64,000 nucleotides of DNA. Source: Seonamhaeicola algicola (GTDB lineage Bacteria > Bacteroidota > Bacteroidia > Flavobacteriales > Flavobacteriaceae). Location: positions 310,775 through 374,774 of the forward strand of contig NZ_VOSC01000033.1 in assembly GCF_007997385.1 (NCBI RefSeq). Direction: 5' to 3'. Positions within the stretch are counted from its first letter, which is position 1. Each line of letters opens with the position of its first letter. The notes under the pieces are model-generated. The model was not told the DNA's origin. It searched no databases and was given only the letters and a program-made list of their open reading frames with translations. This document shows positions 46,031-54,384 of this stretch, in pieces. The translations under genes and the position numbers were made by a program.

Positions 46031-46046
46031 CTAAATATATATTTAG
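46031..46046. promoter_or_regulatory. Palindromic operator upstream of the TetR gene (site 1)
   Basis: CTAAATATATATTTAG is a perfect 16-bp palindrome with pattern CTAAATA-NN-TATTTAG. Its right end overlaps the -7 element of the TetR gene. An identical pattern lies downstream of the TetR gene, before the reductase operon. Confidence 0.65.
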
Positions 46047-46051
46047 TTTTG
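46044..46051 (+). promoter_or_regulatory. -7 element of the TetR gene
   Basis: TAGTTTTG matches TAnnTTTG, with a TTG (46025-46027) 16 bases upstream as a possible -33. The palindromic operator fills the spacer, so a bound repressor would block RNA polymerase. Confidence 0.5.
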
Positions 46052-46069
46052 AGCAGAATTTAATGCTAA

Positions 46070-46633
46070 ATGCCAAGAAAAAAACAATACATAGAAGCTG
46101 AAGTAATTGATAAAGCTATGCATTTATTTTTACGTAATGGCTATTCAAACACATCAATACAAGCTTTAGAAAAAGCTATGGGTATTAACATGTTTTCAAT
46201 TTACGCAAGGTTTGGTAGTAAAAAAGGTGTTTTTTTAGCATGTATAAAAGCCTATAAAGAAAAATCTAAAAAACTACTTGAAGATTTAAAAAATGCTGAT
46301 AACGGTGTTGAAGATATTAAACAATTATTTTATAAGTTGGCAAATTCAAATTACACTACGGCAAACCAAAATGGCTGTTTAATTGTTAATACACATTACG
46401 AGTTTGCTAAAAAAGATGACCAATTAATAAACGCTGCTATAGAGCCTCATTTAAAAACATTCAAAACTATTTTTATTGAAAAATTAAGAAAAGACCCAAC
46501 AAAAAATGAGGCAACTATTCAAAGAGAAGCTAATTTTTTAATGCTTGCTAAAAACGCACTAGTTACATCATGCAGAGTAAGTTGTAAAAATGAGATTGAA
46601 GATTTTATAGAAACCACATTCAAAAAAATTTAA
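46070..46633 (+). CDS. TetR/AcrR-family transcriptional repressor
   Basis: A 187-aa TetR protein. The N-terminal HTH is clear (YIEAEVIDKAMHLFLRNGY, SIQALEKAMGINMFSIYARF, then GSKKGVF), and the C-terminal helical ligand-binding part is diverse, with four cysteines (GCLIV, SCRVSC). Members of this type often control reductases that detoxify electrophiles or quinones. The gene is preceded by one 16-bp palindrome and followed by a second copy before the old yellow enzyme gene, so it probably represses itself and the reductase/peroxiredoxin-like operon until a ligand or thiol modification releases it. Confidence 0.92.
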   Translation: MPRKKQYIEAEVIDKAMHLFLRNGYSNTSIQALEKAMGINMFSIYARFGSKKGVFLACIKAYKEKSKKLLEDLKNADNGVEDIKQLFYKLANSNYTTANQNGCLIVNTHYEFAKKDDQLINAAIEPHLKTFKTIFIEKLRKDPTKNEATIQREANFLMLAKNALVTSCRVSCKNEIEDFIETTFKKI

Positions 46634-46646
46634 AAAAATTTAACCC

Positions 46647-46670
46647 ATAACTAAATAAATATTTAGTTAT
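46647..46670. promoter_or_regulatory. Palindromic operator before the reductase operon (site 2)
   Basis: ATAACTAAATA and TATTTAGTTAT are perfect 11-bp arms around AA. The core CTAAATA-NN-TATTTAG is the same as in site 1 upstream of the TetR gene. It lies about 90 bases before the reductase start codon. Confidence 0.65.
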
Positions 46671-46757
46671 TAAGTATTAAACATAGTTTAACTGTAAAGT
46701 AACCTCAATAGAATTATAAAATTTTAGATTGATAGTCAATCTGTTAAATAAAACATC

Positions 46758-47831
46758 ATGAAACATTCAAAATTACTATCTCCTTTTAAATTAAATCATT
46801 TAAAACTAAACAACCATGTTGTAATGGCACCAATGACCCGCTCTAGAGCCATTAACAACTTACCAAATGATTTAATGGCTACATATTATAAACAACGCGC
46901 TTCAACGGGCTTAATTATAACCGAAGCTACCTCTCCATCAAAAAGTGGTTTAGGCTACCCTAACATACCCGGAATATACTCTAATGAGCAAACAATAGGT
47001 TGGCGAAAAACAACTGAAGCTGTTCATAAAAAAGATGGTAAAATATTTTTACAAATTATGCATACTGGCCGAATTGCACACCAATTAAATTTACCTGAAG
47101 GCGCTAATGTAATAGCACCTTCTGCCATTCAAGCTGTTGGCGAAATTTTCACCTCTGAAGGTTTGAAACCTCATAGCAAGCCACGTGAAATGACTATAAA
47201 TGACATTGAAACAATTCAAAACGATTATGTTACGGCGGCAAAAAATGCTATTGTAGCTGGTTTTGACGGTGTTGAAATTCATGCTGCAAACGGCTATTTA
47301 CCCAATCAATTTTTAAATAAAGGCTCTAATAACAGAACTGATAATTATGGCGGATCTATTGAAAACAGAACACGTTTTGTTCTAGAACTTGCAGAAAAAA
47401 TTTCAACCGTTATTGGGCCCGAAAAAACCGGCATTCGTATTTCACCTTTTGGCGTATTTAATGATATGGCTCTTTATAATGACATACCGGAAACTTACAA
47501 CTATTTAGTAAAACAACTAAACAACTTAAACTTAGCATACTTACATATGGCTGCGCTATCTGACAAAATTCCTGAAGGCTTTTTAGAAGCATTGGCCACA
47601 AAATTTAATGGCAATGTTATTTTTAACGGCGGTTATGGAAACAACTTAGAACAAGCCGAAAAAATAGTATCAGAAAACAATAACTATCTCATATCTATTG
47701 GTTTCCCTTTTATTGCTAACCCAGATTTAATTGAACGCATAAAACAAGATGCCCATTTTAATGAAGCAAACCAAGACACCTTATATACACCAGGTGAAGA
47801 GGGTTACACAACTTACCCTACACTTAATTAA
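46758..47831 (+). CDS. Old yellow enzyme family NADH:flavin oxidoreductase (NemA-like alkene/nitro reductase)
   Basis: A 357-aa FMN enzyme that reduces activated alkenes, N-ethylmaleimide-type electrophiles, quinones or nitro compounds with NAD(P)H. The TIM barrel begins with VVMAPMTRSRA; the flavin site includes QIMHTGRIAHQL; the active site has FDGVEIHAANGYLPNQFL with His175 and Asn178, the His/Asn pair of the NemA/OYE class rather than His/His of YqjM; and then NNRTDNYGGSIENRTRF. The end LISIGFPFIANPDLIERI is typical. It is the first gene of an operon with a thiol-disulfide protein and follows the TetR gene and operator. Confidence 0.93.
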   Translation: MKHSKLLSPFKLNHLKLNNHVVMAPMTRSRAINNLPNDLMATYYKQRASTGLIITEATSPSKSGLGYPNIPGIYSNEQTIGWRKTTEAVHKKDGKIFLQIMHTGRIAHQLNLPEGANVIAPSAIQAVGEIFTSEGLKPHSKPREMTINDIETIQNDYVTAAKNAIVAGFDGVEIHAANGYLPNQFLNKGSNNRTDNYGGSIENRTRFVLELAEKISTVIGPEKTGIRISPFGVFNDMALYNDIPETYNYLVKQLNNLNLAYLHMAALSDKIPEGFLEALATKFNGNVIFNGGYGNNLEQAEKIVSENNNYLISIGFPFIANPDLIERIKQDAHFNEANQDTLYTPGEEGYTTYPTLN

Positions 47832-47855
47832 AATATTAACTATAAATAATAAATT

Positions 47856-48494
47856 ATGTTACAAGAAGAATTAAATAAAATAAAGCAAAATTTTGAAGCA
47901 AATGCTGATGCATCAGTTATTGAGTTATATGATAATGGCGTTAACAATGTAGCCCAAAGTGGCATACTAGACCAGGCTAAAAATGTGGACGATAAAGCAC
48001 CTAATTTCAAGCTAAATAATGCGCTAGGAAATAATGTAGAGCTTAAAGACTACTTAGCAAAAGGCAATGTAGTGTTAACTTGGTATAGAGGCGGCTGGTG
48101 CCCATATTGTAATTTAACCTTACGTGCATTACAAGCAGAATTACCTAACTTTAAAGCTAACAACGCCACACTACTTGCCTTAACGCCTGAATTACCAGAT
48201 AAATCTTTGAGTACTTCAGAAAAGCATAATTTAGAGTTTGAAGTTTTAAGTGATGTTGGAAACAAAGTAGCTAAAGATTTTGGTATCATGTTTAAACTAC
48301 CTAATGATGTAGCCAGCAACTATAAAAATCATTTTAGTTTAGAAGAATTTAATGGCGATGATTCAAATGAATTGCCGCTAGCTGCCACTTATATAATTGA
48401 CACAAATGGTAAAATAACTTATGCCTTTTTAGATGCTGATTACAGAAATAGAGCAGAACCTACTGAAATTACCAAAGCTTTACAAACACTTTAA
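47856..48494 (+). CDS. AhpC/TSA-family peroxiredoxin-like protein with WCPYC active site
   Basis: A 212-aa thioredoxin-fold protein. VVLTWYRGGWCPYCNLTLRA places Cys82 and Cys85 at the start of the helix; APNFKLNNALGNNV before it and LAATYIIDTNGKITYAFLDADYRNRAEP after it fit the peroxiredoxin-like branch often found beside oxidoreductases. A CxxC instead of the single peroxidatic TxxC cysteine suggests thiol-disulfide exchange or peroxide reduction with a different cycle. It follows the OYE gene by 24 bases in the TetR-controlled operon and ends before a strong terminator. Confidence 0.88.
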   Translation: MLQEELNKIKQNFEANADASVIELYDNGVNNVAQSGILDQAKNVDDKAPNFKLNNALGNNVELKDYLAKGNVVLTWYRGGWCPYCNLTLRALQAELPNFKANNATLLALTPELPDKSLSTSEKHNLEFEVLSDVGNKVAKDFGIMFKLPNDVASNYKNHFSLEEFNGDDSNELPLAATYIIDTNGKITYAFLDADYRNRAEPTEITKALQTL

Positions 48495-48524
48495 TATTTA
48501 AAAAACACAAACAATTATAAAACA

Positions 48525-48554
48525 AAAAAGCCGAAACAAATGTTTCGGCTTTTT
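48525..48554. terminator. Bidirectional rho-independent terminator between peroxiredoxin-like gene and tRNA-Leu
   Basis: AAAAAGCCGAAACA and TGTTTCGGCTTTT(T) pair around a 2-base centre (about 4 unpaired bases in practice) with A and T tracts on both sides. It ends the plus-strand reductase operon and the minus-strand tRNA transcript. Confidence 0.85.
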
Positions 48555-48559
48555 CTCTG

Positions 48560-48643
48560 TACTGAAGGCGGGACTTGAACCCGCACGGACTAATGTCCAT
48601 TGGATTTTAAGTCCAACGTGTCTACCAATTCCACCACTTCAGC
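48560..48643 (-). tRNA. tRNA-Leu (anticodon UAA)
   Basis: On the minus strand an 84-base tRNA: acceptor GCTGAAG pairs with CTTCAGT (one G-U), the D arm has GGTGGAATTGGTAGACA, the anticodon loop is CTTAAAA with anticodon TAA, a long type II variable arm (TGGACATTAGTCC) is typical of leucine tRNA, and the T arm has GGTTCAAGTCC. CCA is not encoded. It is about 55 bases after tRNA-Gly on the same transcript. Confidence 0.95.
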
Positions 48644-48698
48644 TCACTTCGATTGCATAAAGCAAATCGACATTGGTATATTTTCAAGAATTTCTCAG

Positions 48699-48770
48699 AG
48701 CGAAAGACGGGATTTGAACCCGCGACCCTCACCTTGGCAAGGTGATGCTCTACCCCTGAGCTACTTTCGC
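48699..48770 (-). tRNA. tRNA-Gly (anticodon GCC)
   Basis: On the minus strand a 72-base tRNA: acceptor GCGAAAG pairs with CTTTCGC, the D arm is GCTCAGGGGTAGAGC, the anticodon loop is TTGCCAA with anticodon GCC, and the T arm has GGTTCAAATCC. CCA is not encoded. It is the first gene of a two-tRNA transcript with tRNA-Leu. Confidence 0.95.
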
Positions 48771-48827
48771 AATTTATTTATGAACTAACCTGTTTTTGTC
48801 AGGCGTGCAACCTCTCGATTGCGGATG

Positions 48828-48857
48828 CAAATTTAAAACTTTTATATAAACTACAAA
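48828..48857 (-). promoter_or_regulatory. Promoter of the tRNA-Gly/tRNA-Leu transcript
   Basis: On the minus strand TTTG (48857-48854), an 18-base spacer and TAAATTTG (48835-48828) are a full match to the Bacteroidetes -33/-7 pair. It lies about 58 bases before the 5' end of tRNA-Gly and just after the end of mutS. Confidence 0.7.
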
Positions 48858-48887
48858 GCCTTTTTGTAAAAATAAATAAAAAATATT

Positions 48888-51500
48888 TTAAGCTTGCTTT
48901 TTCTTTACCAACATACGCTTAATTTCATTAAGTTTCATAAGCGCCTCTACAGGTGTAAGTGTATCAATATCAGTGTGTAAAATTTCGTCTTTTATATTTT
49001 CTAGTAATGGATCATCTAAATTAAAAAAACTAAGTTGCATATCATTTTCAACAGCTGTTACTTTATCTGTTAACTCTTCACTAGAATGTGATTGCTCTAA
49101 TTTCTTTAAAATTTTATTGGCTTTGTGCAGTACTTGTTGTGGCATGCCTGCCATTTTAGCTACATGAATACCAAAACTATGCGCACTACCACCTTCTACT
49201 AACTTTCTTAAAAACAACACATTATCTTCCAACTCTTTTACTGATACATTGAAGTTTTTTATACGTTCAAAAGTATCTGTCATTTCATTAAGCTCATGGT
49301 AATGGGTTGCAAATAATGTTTTTGCTTTGGCAGGATGCTCATGTAAATATTCACTTATTGCCCAAGCTATTGATATACCATCATAGGTACTTGTACCTCG
49401 CCCAATTTCATCTAAAAGTACCAAACTTCTTTCAGACATGTTATTTAAAATAGAAGCGGTTTCATTCATTTCAACCATAAAGGTAGATTCTCCCATAGAA
49501 ATATTATCACTGGCACCAACTCGTGTAAATATTTTATCAATAACCCCTATTCTAGCTGTATCGGCAGGCACAAAACTTCCTATTTGTGCCAATAAAACAA
49601 TAAGCGCTGTTTGCCTTAAAATGGCCGATTTACCAGACATGTTTGGCCCTGTTATCATTATTATTTGCTGTACAGTTCTATCTAAAAACACATCGTTAGC
49701 TATGTACGCTTCGCCTAGAGGCAATTGTTTTTCAATAACAGGATGACGTCCGTTTTTAATTTCTAAATCAAATGATTCATCAATTGTTGGGTACACGTAA
49801 TTATTTTCATTTGCTAATTGTGCAAAACCACAAAGACAATCTAATTGGCCAATTAAATGGGCGTTTTGTTGCACTGCTTTTATGTATTGCCCCATCCAAA
49901 CCACTAAATCTGCAAATAATTGTTGTTCTATGGCTTGTATTTTATCTTCAGCGCCTAAAATTTTAGCCTCATACTCTTTTAGTTCTTCGGTAATATAGCG
50001 CTCTGCACTTACTAAGGTTTGTTTTCTAACCCAATCTGCTGGTACTTTATCTTTGTGTGTATTACGTACTTCAATATAATACCCAAAAACATTATTTGAT
50101 GCTATTTTTAGTGACGGAATACCTGTACGTTCACTTTCGCGTTGCAGCATATCATCTAAATAATTTTTTCCAGATTGTGATAAGCTTCTTAATTCATCTA
50201 GCTCTGATGAAAAACCCGCTGCAATAGTATTTCCCTTAAGTACATTTACTGGAGCATCTTCATTTAAGGTTTCTTTAATTTTATTTCTAAGAATATCACA
50301 ACTTTGAAGATTTTCGCCAATAATTTTTAGGGACTCGTTACTACTGTTTGAGGCTAAGGCTTTAATGGGCACAATGGCTTCTAACGAATTTTTTAGCTGA
50401 ATAACCTCGCGCGGATTTACCTTTGCGGTAGCAATTTTAGATATTAAGCGTTCTAAATCTCCAATGTGTTTTATATGATGCTGTATTTTTTCATGTACTT
50501 GTGTGTTTGAAGCTAAAAAACTAACAACCTCATGGCGCTGTTTTATTTTATCTAACTTTTTTAAAGGTAATGCCAACCAACGTTTTAACATACGGCCACC
50601 CATGGCAGAAATAGTTTTATCAATTACTTGAAGCAAGGTAACTGCATTGTTGTTAGTAGATTGATAAAGCTCTAAATTTCTGATGGTAAATTTATCCATC
50701 CACACGTAATCATCTTCAGCAATTCTAGATATTGATGTTATATGTTGCAACTTGTGGTGTTGGGTTTCGCCTAAATAATGTAAAACTGAACCCGATGCTA
50801 TAATACCTTCGTGCAAATCTTCAATACCGTAACCTTTAAGGGTTTTTGTATTAAAATGCTTGATTAAAGTTTCATAAGCATAATCGGTTTGATATACCCA
50901 ATCTTCTAAATAAAACGTATGAAAATCTGTTCCAAAAGTATCATTAAACAAACTGCGTTTTTGTTTAGACACTAACACTTCACTTGGATTAAAATTTTGT
51001 AACAACTTATCAATGTATTCTGCATTACCTTGCGAGGTTAAAAATTCACCCGTAGAAATGTCTAAAAAAGAAACACCAATATATTTTTTATCAAAATAAA
51101 CCGAGCATAAAAAGTTATTAGATTTTGATACTAAAACCTCATCATTTAAAGCTACACCAGGTGTTACCAGTTCAGTTACGCCGCGTTTAACAATGGTTTT
51201 TGTTTGTTTTGGGTCTTCTAACTGATCACAAATAGCAACACGCTCGCCCGCTTTAACCAATTTAGGCAAATACGTATTTAATGAATGGTGCGGAAAACCT
51301 GCCAACTCAGTTTCGCTATCACTACCTGCACCACGCTTGGTTAAAATAATACCTAAAATACCTGCAGTTTTCACAGCATCTTCACCAAAGGTTTCATAAA
51401 AATCGCCCACACGAAACAGCAACAAAGCATCAGGATACTTTGCTTTTATGGCATTGTACTGTTTCATTAACGGAGTTTCTTTCTTTGCTTTTTTTGCCAT
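48888..51500 (-). CDS. mutS: DNA mismatch repair protein MutS
   Basis: An 870-aa MutS of normal length. The N-terminal mismatch-binding motif is VGDFYETFG (Phe34, Glu36), followed by connector, lever and clamp domains; the ATPase has Walker [17 protein letters not shown], then [14 protein letters not shown], Walker [18 protein letters not shown] and ATHYHEL. The C-terminus has the helix-turn-helix dimerisation region with [13 protein letters not shown]. It recognises base mismatches and recruits MutL. It is divergent from an RNA methyltransferase gene across a 193-base region. Confidence 0.98.
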   Translation of the reverse strand: MAKKAKKETPLMKQYNAIKAKYPDALLLFRVGDFYETFGEDAVKTAGILGIILTKRGAGSDSETELAGFPHHSLNTYLPKLVKAGERVAICDQLEDPKQTKTIVKRGVTELVTPGVALNDEVLVSKSNNFLCSVYFDKKYIGVSFLDISTGEFLTSQGNAEYIDKLLQNFNPSEVLVSKQKRSLFNDTFGTDFHTFYLEDWVYQTDYAYETLIKHFNTKTLKGYGIEDLHEGIIASGSVLHYLGETQHHKLQHITSISRIAEDDYVWMDKFTIRNLELYQSTNNNAVTLLQVIDKTISAMGGRMLKRWLALPLKKLDKIKQRHEVVSFLASNTQVHEKIQHHIKHIGDLERLISKIATAKVNPREVIQLKNSLEAIVPIKALASNSSNESLKIIGENLQSCDILRNKIKETLNEDAPVNVLKGNTIAAGFSSELDELRSLSQSGKNYLDDMLQRESERTGIPSLKIASNNVFGYYIEVRNTHKDKVPADWVRKQTLVSAERYITEELKEYEAKILGAEDKIQAIEQQLFADLVVWMGQYIKAVQQNAHLIGQLDCLCGFAQLANENNYVYPTIDESFDLEIKNGRHPVIEKQLPLGEAYIANDVFLDRTVQQIIMITGPNMSGKSAILRQTALIVLLAQIGSFVPADTARIGVIDKIFTRVGASDNISMGESTFMVEMNETASILNNMSERSLVLLDEIGRGTSTYDGISIAWAISEYLHEHPAKAKTLFATHYHELNEMTDTFERIKNFNVSVKELEDNVLFLRKLVEGGSAHSFGIHVAKMAGMPQQVLHKANKILKKLEQSHSSEELTDKVTAVENDMQLSFFNLDDPLLENIKDEILHTDIDTLTPVEALMKLNEIKRMLVKKKQA

Positions 51501-51559
51501 AACTATTCAATTGCCTTTTTAGGCATGCATCTACCAATGGTAAAGTAATTTTTTAATAT

Positions 51560-51567
51560 TATTTTTG
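51560..51567 (+). promoter_or_regulatory. -7 element upstream of the RNA methyltransferase gene
   Basis: TATTTTTG matches TAnnTTTG, 126 bases before the start codon. It would give a long leader of about 120 bases; the region also has a TACC-AAT-GGTA hairpin and two GCATGCA copies. No -33 TTG is clear. Confidence 0.35.
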
Positions 51568-51693
51568 TGAAAATTGTAGCATGCAATGTACCATTAATTT
51601 CAGGGTTATTTAAGTTGAAAAAACACAAGTTATTTACAATTACACACAGATTTTCAACAATGTTACAACATAGCTTTAAATGAAGATATATAA

Positions 51694-52236
51694 ATGCGAA
51701 AACTAAAAAATAGCGAATTAGATAGATTAAGTGTTGATGCTTTTAAAAATGCCGAAAAAACACCTATTATTATTGTTTTAGATAACATACGAAGTTTGAA
51801 CAATATTGGCTCGGTTTTTAGAACCAGTGATGCTTTTTTAATTGAGAAAATTTACCTGTGTGGTATTACTGCCACACCACCAAATAAAGACATACATAAA
51901 ACCGCCCTTGGAAGCACTGAAACTGTAACTTGGGAATATGCAAAAAACACACTTGATGTTATTGAAAAACTTAAAACCGAAAACATAAGTGTTTGCGCTA
52001 TTGAACAAGCAGAAAATGCTACAATGCTAAATAATTTTAAAGTTAAACCTAATACCAAATACGCGCTTGTTTTTGGTAACGAGGTTAAAGGCGTACAACA
52101 AAGCATAGTAAACCAAAGTGATGTTGTTATTGAAATACCGCAATATGGCACAAAACACTCTTTAAATATATCAGTGAGTTGTGGCGTTGTAGTTTGGGAT
52201 GTTTTTTCTAAATTACAACTACTGGCAAACGTTTAG
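51694..52236 (+). CDS. SpoU/TrmH-family RNA 2'-O-methyltransferase
   Basis: A 180-aa SPOUT enzyme that methylates ribose 2'-OH in tRNA or rRNA with S-adenosylmethionine. The three motifs are LDNIRSLNNIGSVFRTSDA, YALVFGNEVKGVQ and KHSLNISVSCGVVVWD, which form the trefoil-knot cofactor site. The short length without an N-terminal substrate-binding domain fits TrmH- or TrmL-like tRNA enzymes. The exact target nucleotide is not readable. Its stop codon overlaps the stop codon of the convergent beta-helix gene. Confidence 0.93.
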   Translation: MRKLKNSELDRLSVDAFKNAEKTPIIIVLDNIRSLNNIGSVFRTSDAFLIEKIYLCGITATPPNKDIHKTALGSTETVTWEYAKNTLDVIEKLKTENISVCAIEQAENATMLNNFKVKPNTKYALVFGNEVKGVQQSIVNQSDVVIEIPQYGTKHSLNISVSCGVVVWDVFSKLQLLANV

Positions 52237-53534
52237 TTTTTTCGCATAGCAATAATTTTTTCTATACGTAATCTGTAATCTGGTTTGTTCCCATCAACCT
52301 TAATAAATGTTTCTGAATGTATTCCTTTAGAATATAGATTTTGAAATATTGGATTGCCGTACCAATTTTCTAAATCTTCATTATTCTCACTATAGCCTTG
52401 ATATATATTACCTATACATTTATTAAAATATGAATTTACAAATTGTATTTTCTCTAGGTTTACTGTGTTTAATTTAATATTCTCATCTAAAATAGCAGCT
52501 TTACTGAAACCAGAAACTACACTATTTTCAATTTTAAAACGCGTATTTGCACCAACGTAAATGGCTTCTCTAATTAGGCCCGATTTTAAATCAAACTCTA
52601 AATCTTTAGTATCAGTTAATACAGTCATATTTTTAGCTACAACAGTTGTTTCAACATCACTTAAAATAGCTTCTTTGTTTTTATCAAAAGAAAGCACATT
52701 TATACACCTTGCCACACTAGAACCAGATATGTAAGGAGACCTTACCGCTAACGAATTACTAATATTTACTTGTGCGCCGGTATTAAAACTATAGTCGCTA
52801 CCTTTTGATTTATATGATACTATTTTCGCCATATTAAAACTACCCCCAACCACATTAATAGCATTAGCTCCAGAAAAACTTACTATTACGTTTTCAAAAT
52901 GTGTTTTATTGCCTACTGCCGCTAAAGTTAAGGCATTTGATGATTTAGCTTGTTTTGTTTTTTTACCCGCATATTCTATTCTAACATATTTAAAAACTCC
53001 TGAATTGGCATCAGCATCAGTTCCTCCAAATAATGTTTGGGCATAATCTGAACCACTTATGCTTGGGTAATACCCAACTGCCGAACCTTTACCTAACTTA
53101 TTAGTTGGCGCATTACCTAACACTATTATTCCACCCCAATCGCCCGCTTTTTTAAAAGAGCTACTAGATGTAAAAACTATAGGATCGGTTTCTGTACCTT
53201 GGGCCATAATTTTAGAACCGCTAGTAATTGTAAGTGTAGCTTTAGAATCTACATCACCTAAAATTATGGTTCCTGGCTCAATAGTTAATGTAGCATTATT
53301 GGTTACAAACACATTACCGCTTAACAAATACACGTTTCTTTTAGTTAAAGTCATGTTTTCTTCAATACTTCCGGTAAGTATATAATTGGGCTCACCATAT
53401 TTTACAGTTTTTGGATTGAATTCTGCCCAATAGTCTAGCCAATTATCATCGCCTGTAATACCGCGCTCTTGCTGAGCATACGTTATAGCGCAAAAAAGTA
53501 ACAATAAGTAGGTTAAAGTAGTTTTAATTTTCAT
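52233..53534 (-). CDS. Secreted Bacteroidetes beta-helix surface protein of unknown function
   Basis: A 433-aa protein with signal peptide (FCAITYAQ). Rung-like sequences such as ATLTIEPGTIILGD, TLTITSGSKIMAQGTETDPIV and GDWGGIIVLGNAPTN belong to a widespread family of Bacteroidetes exported beta-helix proteins. No T9SS sorting domain, transmembrane helix or catalytic motif is visible. It ends by overlapping four bases with the convergent methyltransferase gene. A hairpin ATGTAG...CTACAT lies upstream at 53564-53586. Function unknown; surface adhesion or binding is typical for the fold. Confidence 0.7.
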   Translation of the reverse strand: MKIKTTLTYLLLLFCAITYAQQERGITGDDNWLDYWAEFNPKTVKYGEPNYILTGSIEENMTLTKRNVYLLSGNVFVTNNATLTIEPGTIILGDVDSKATLTITSGSKIMAQGTETDPIVFTSSSSFKKAGDWGGIIVLGNAPTNKLGKGSAVGYYPSISGSDYAQTLFGGTDADANSGVFKYVRIEYAGKKTKQAKSSNALTLAAVGNKTHFENVIVSFSGANAINVVGGSFNMAKIVSYKSKGSDYSFNTGAQVNISNSLAVRSPYISGSSVARCINVLSFDKNKEAILSDVETTVVAKNMTVLTDTKDLEFDLKSGLIREAIYVGANTRFKIENSVVSGFSKAAILDENIKLNTVNLEKIQFVNSYFNKCIGNIYQGYSENNEDLENWYGNPIFQNLYSKGIHSETFIKVDGNKPDYRLRIEKIIAMRKN

Positions 53535-53698
53535 TTTATATTGTATTTTGATTTGGTATTTATATGTAGCTGATTAACAACTACATGAGTTTTAAATCAA
53601 TTTTTATGCCATTTTTCTTCCACTTCATAAAAACACAACTTAATAAACAGCCAAAACCCCTGTAAAATAGATACCTTTACTTTTTTTTACTGAAACAC

Positions 53699-53706
53699 TA
53701 TATTTG
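53699..53706 (+). promoter_or_regulatory. -7 element upstream of the methyltransferase gene
   Basis: TATATTTG matches TAnnTTTG exactly, 18 bases before the TTG start codon and 60 bases before the first ATG. Confidence 0.5.
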
Positions 53707-53723
53707 CACTATTACAATATATT

Positions 53724-54380
53724 TTGAAACGTAAAAACAAAAAACCATGGCCTACAAAAGCTGCTATGACGCAGATTTACAACCAACATCTTTGGGGTGG
53801 TAATAATTTTGATTTTTACTCTGGCGAAGGCTCACATTTACCCGAAATTATTAAGCCTTATTTAGATAGTGTACTAACCTTTTTAAAAAGTTTTGAAACA
53901 CCTTTAACAGTGTGCGATTTAGGCTGTGGCGATTTTAATATTGGCAAAAACTTAGTAAAACACACCAAAACATACACTGCCATTGATATTGTTGAACCAC
54001 TTATTACACGCAACAAACAAATTTTTAAGGCTGAAAATTTAGAGTTTTATTGTTTAGATATTTCTAAAGAAATTCTACCAAAAGCAGATTGTATTATTTT
54101 AAGGCAAGTTTTACAACACATAACAAACCAAGAAATTGCACATATTTGCAAACAACTTAAAAATTACAAATACCTTATAATTACTGAGCATTTACCAACG
54201 GGTAATTTTACCCCAAATATTAATATTATTTCTGGCCAAGGCATAAGAATTAAGCACAATAGTGGTGTAGATATTTTACAAGATCCCTTTAATTTTAAGG
54301 CAAAAAAACAAACCGTTTTAAACAACTATTTTTTAAAAGAAGGCAAAGGAAAAATAACAACAGTTCTTTTAGAAACCTAA
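53724..54380 (+). CDS. Class I SAM-dependent methyltransferase
   Basis: A 218-aa Rossmann-fold methyltransferase. Motif I is TVCDLGCGDFNIGKNL, motif II has TYTAIDIVEPLI, and motif IV-like LPKADCIILRQVLQHI follows, so SAM binding is clear. The start is a TTG that gives a Lys-rich N-terminus (KRKNKKPWPTK), which I believe is conserved in flavobacterial relatives; the first ATG (53766) is an alternative and would lose 14 residues. The methylated substrate is unknown. It ends 4 bases from the convergent folK-kinase gene. Confidence 0.85.
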   Translation: MKRKNKKPWPTKAAMTQIYNQHLWGGNNFDFYSGEGSHLPEIIKPYLDSVLTFLKSFETPLTVCDLGCGDFNIGKNLVKHTKTYTAIDIVEPLITRNKQIFKAENLEFYCLDISKEILPKADCIILRQVLQHITNQEIAHICKQLKNYKYLIITEHLPTGNFTPNINIISGQGIRIKHNSGVDILQDPFNFKAKKQTVLNNYFLKEGKGKITTVLLET

Positions 54381-54384
54381 ACAC

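Noticed and set aside
48600-48788. A 62-aa frame on the plus strand containing SERRDLNPRPSPWQGDALPLS
   Set aside because: It reads through the antisense of tRNA-Gly and tRNA-Leu; this phrase is a well-known false protein from tRNA regions.
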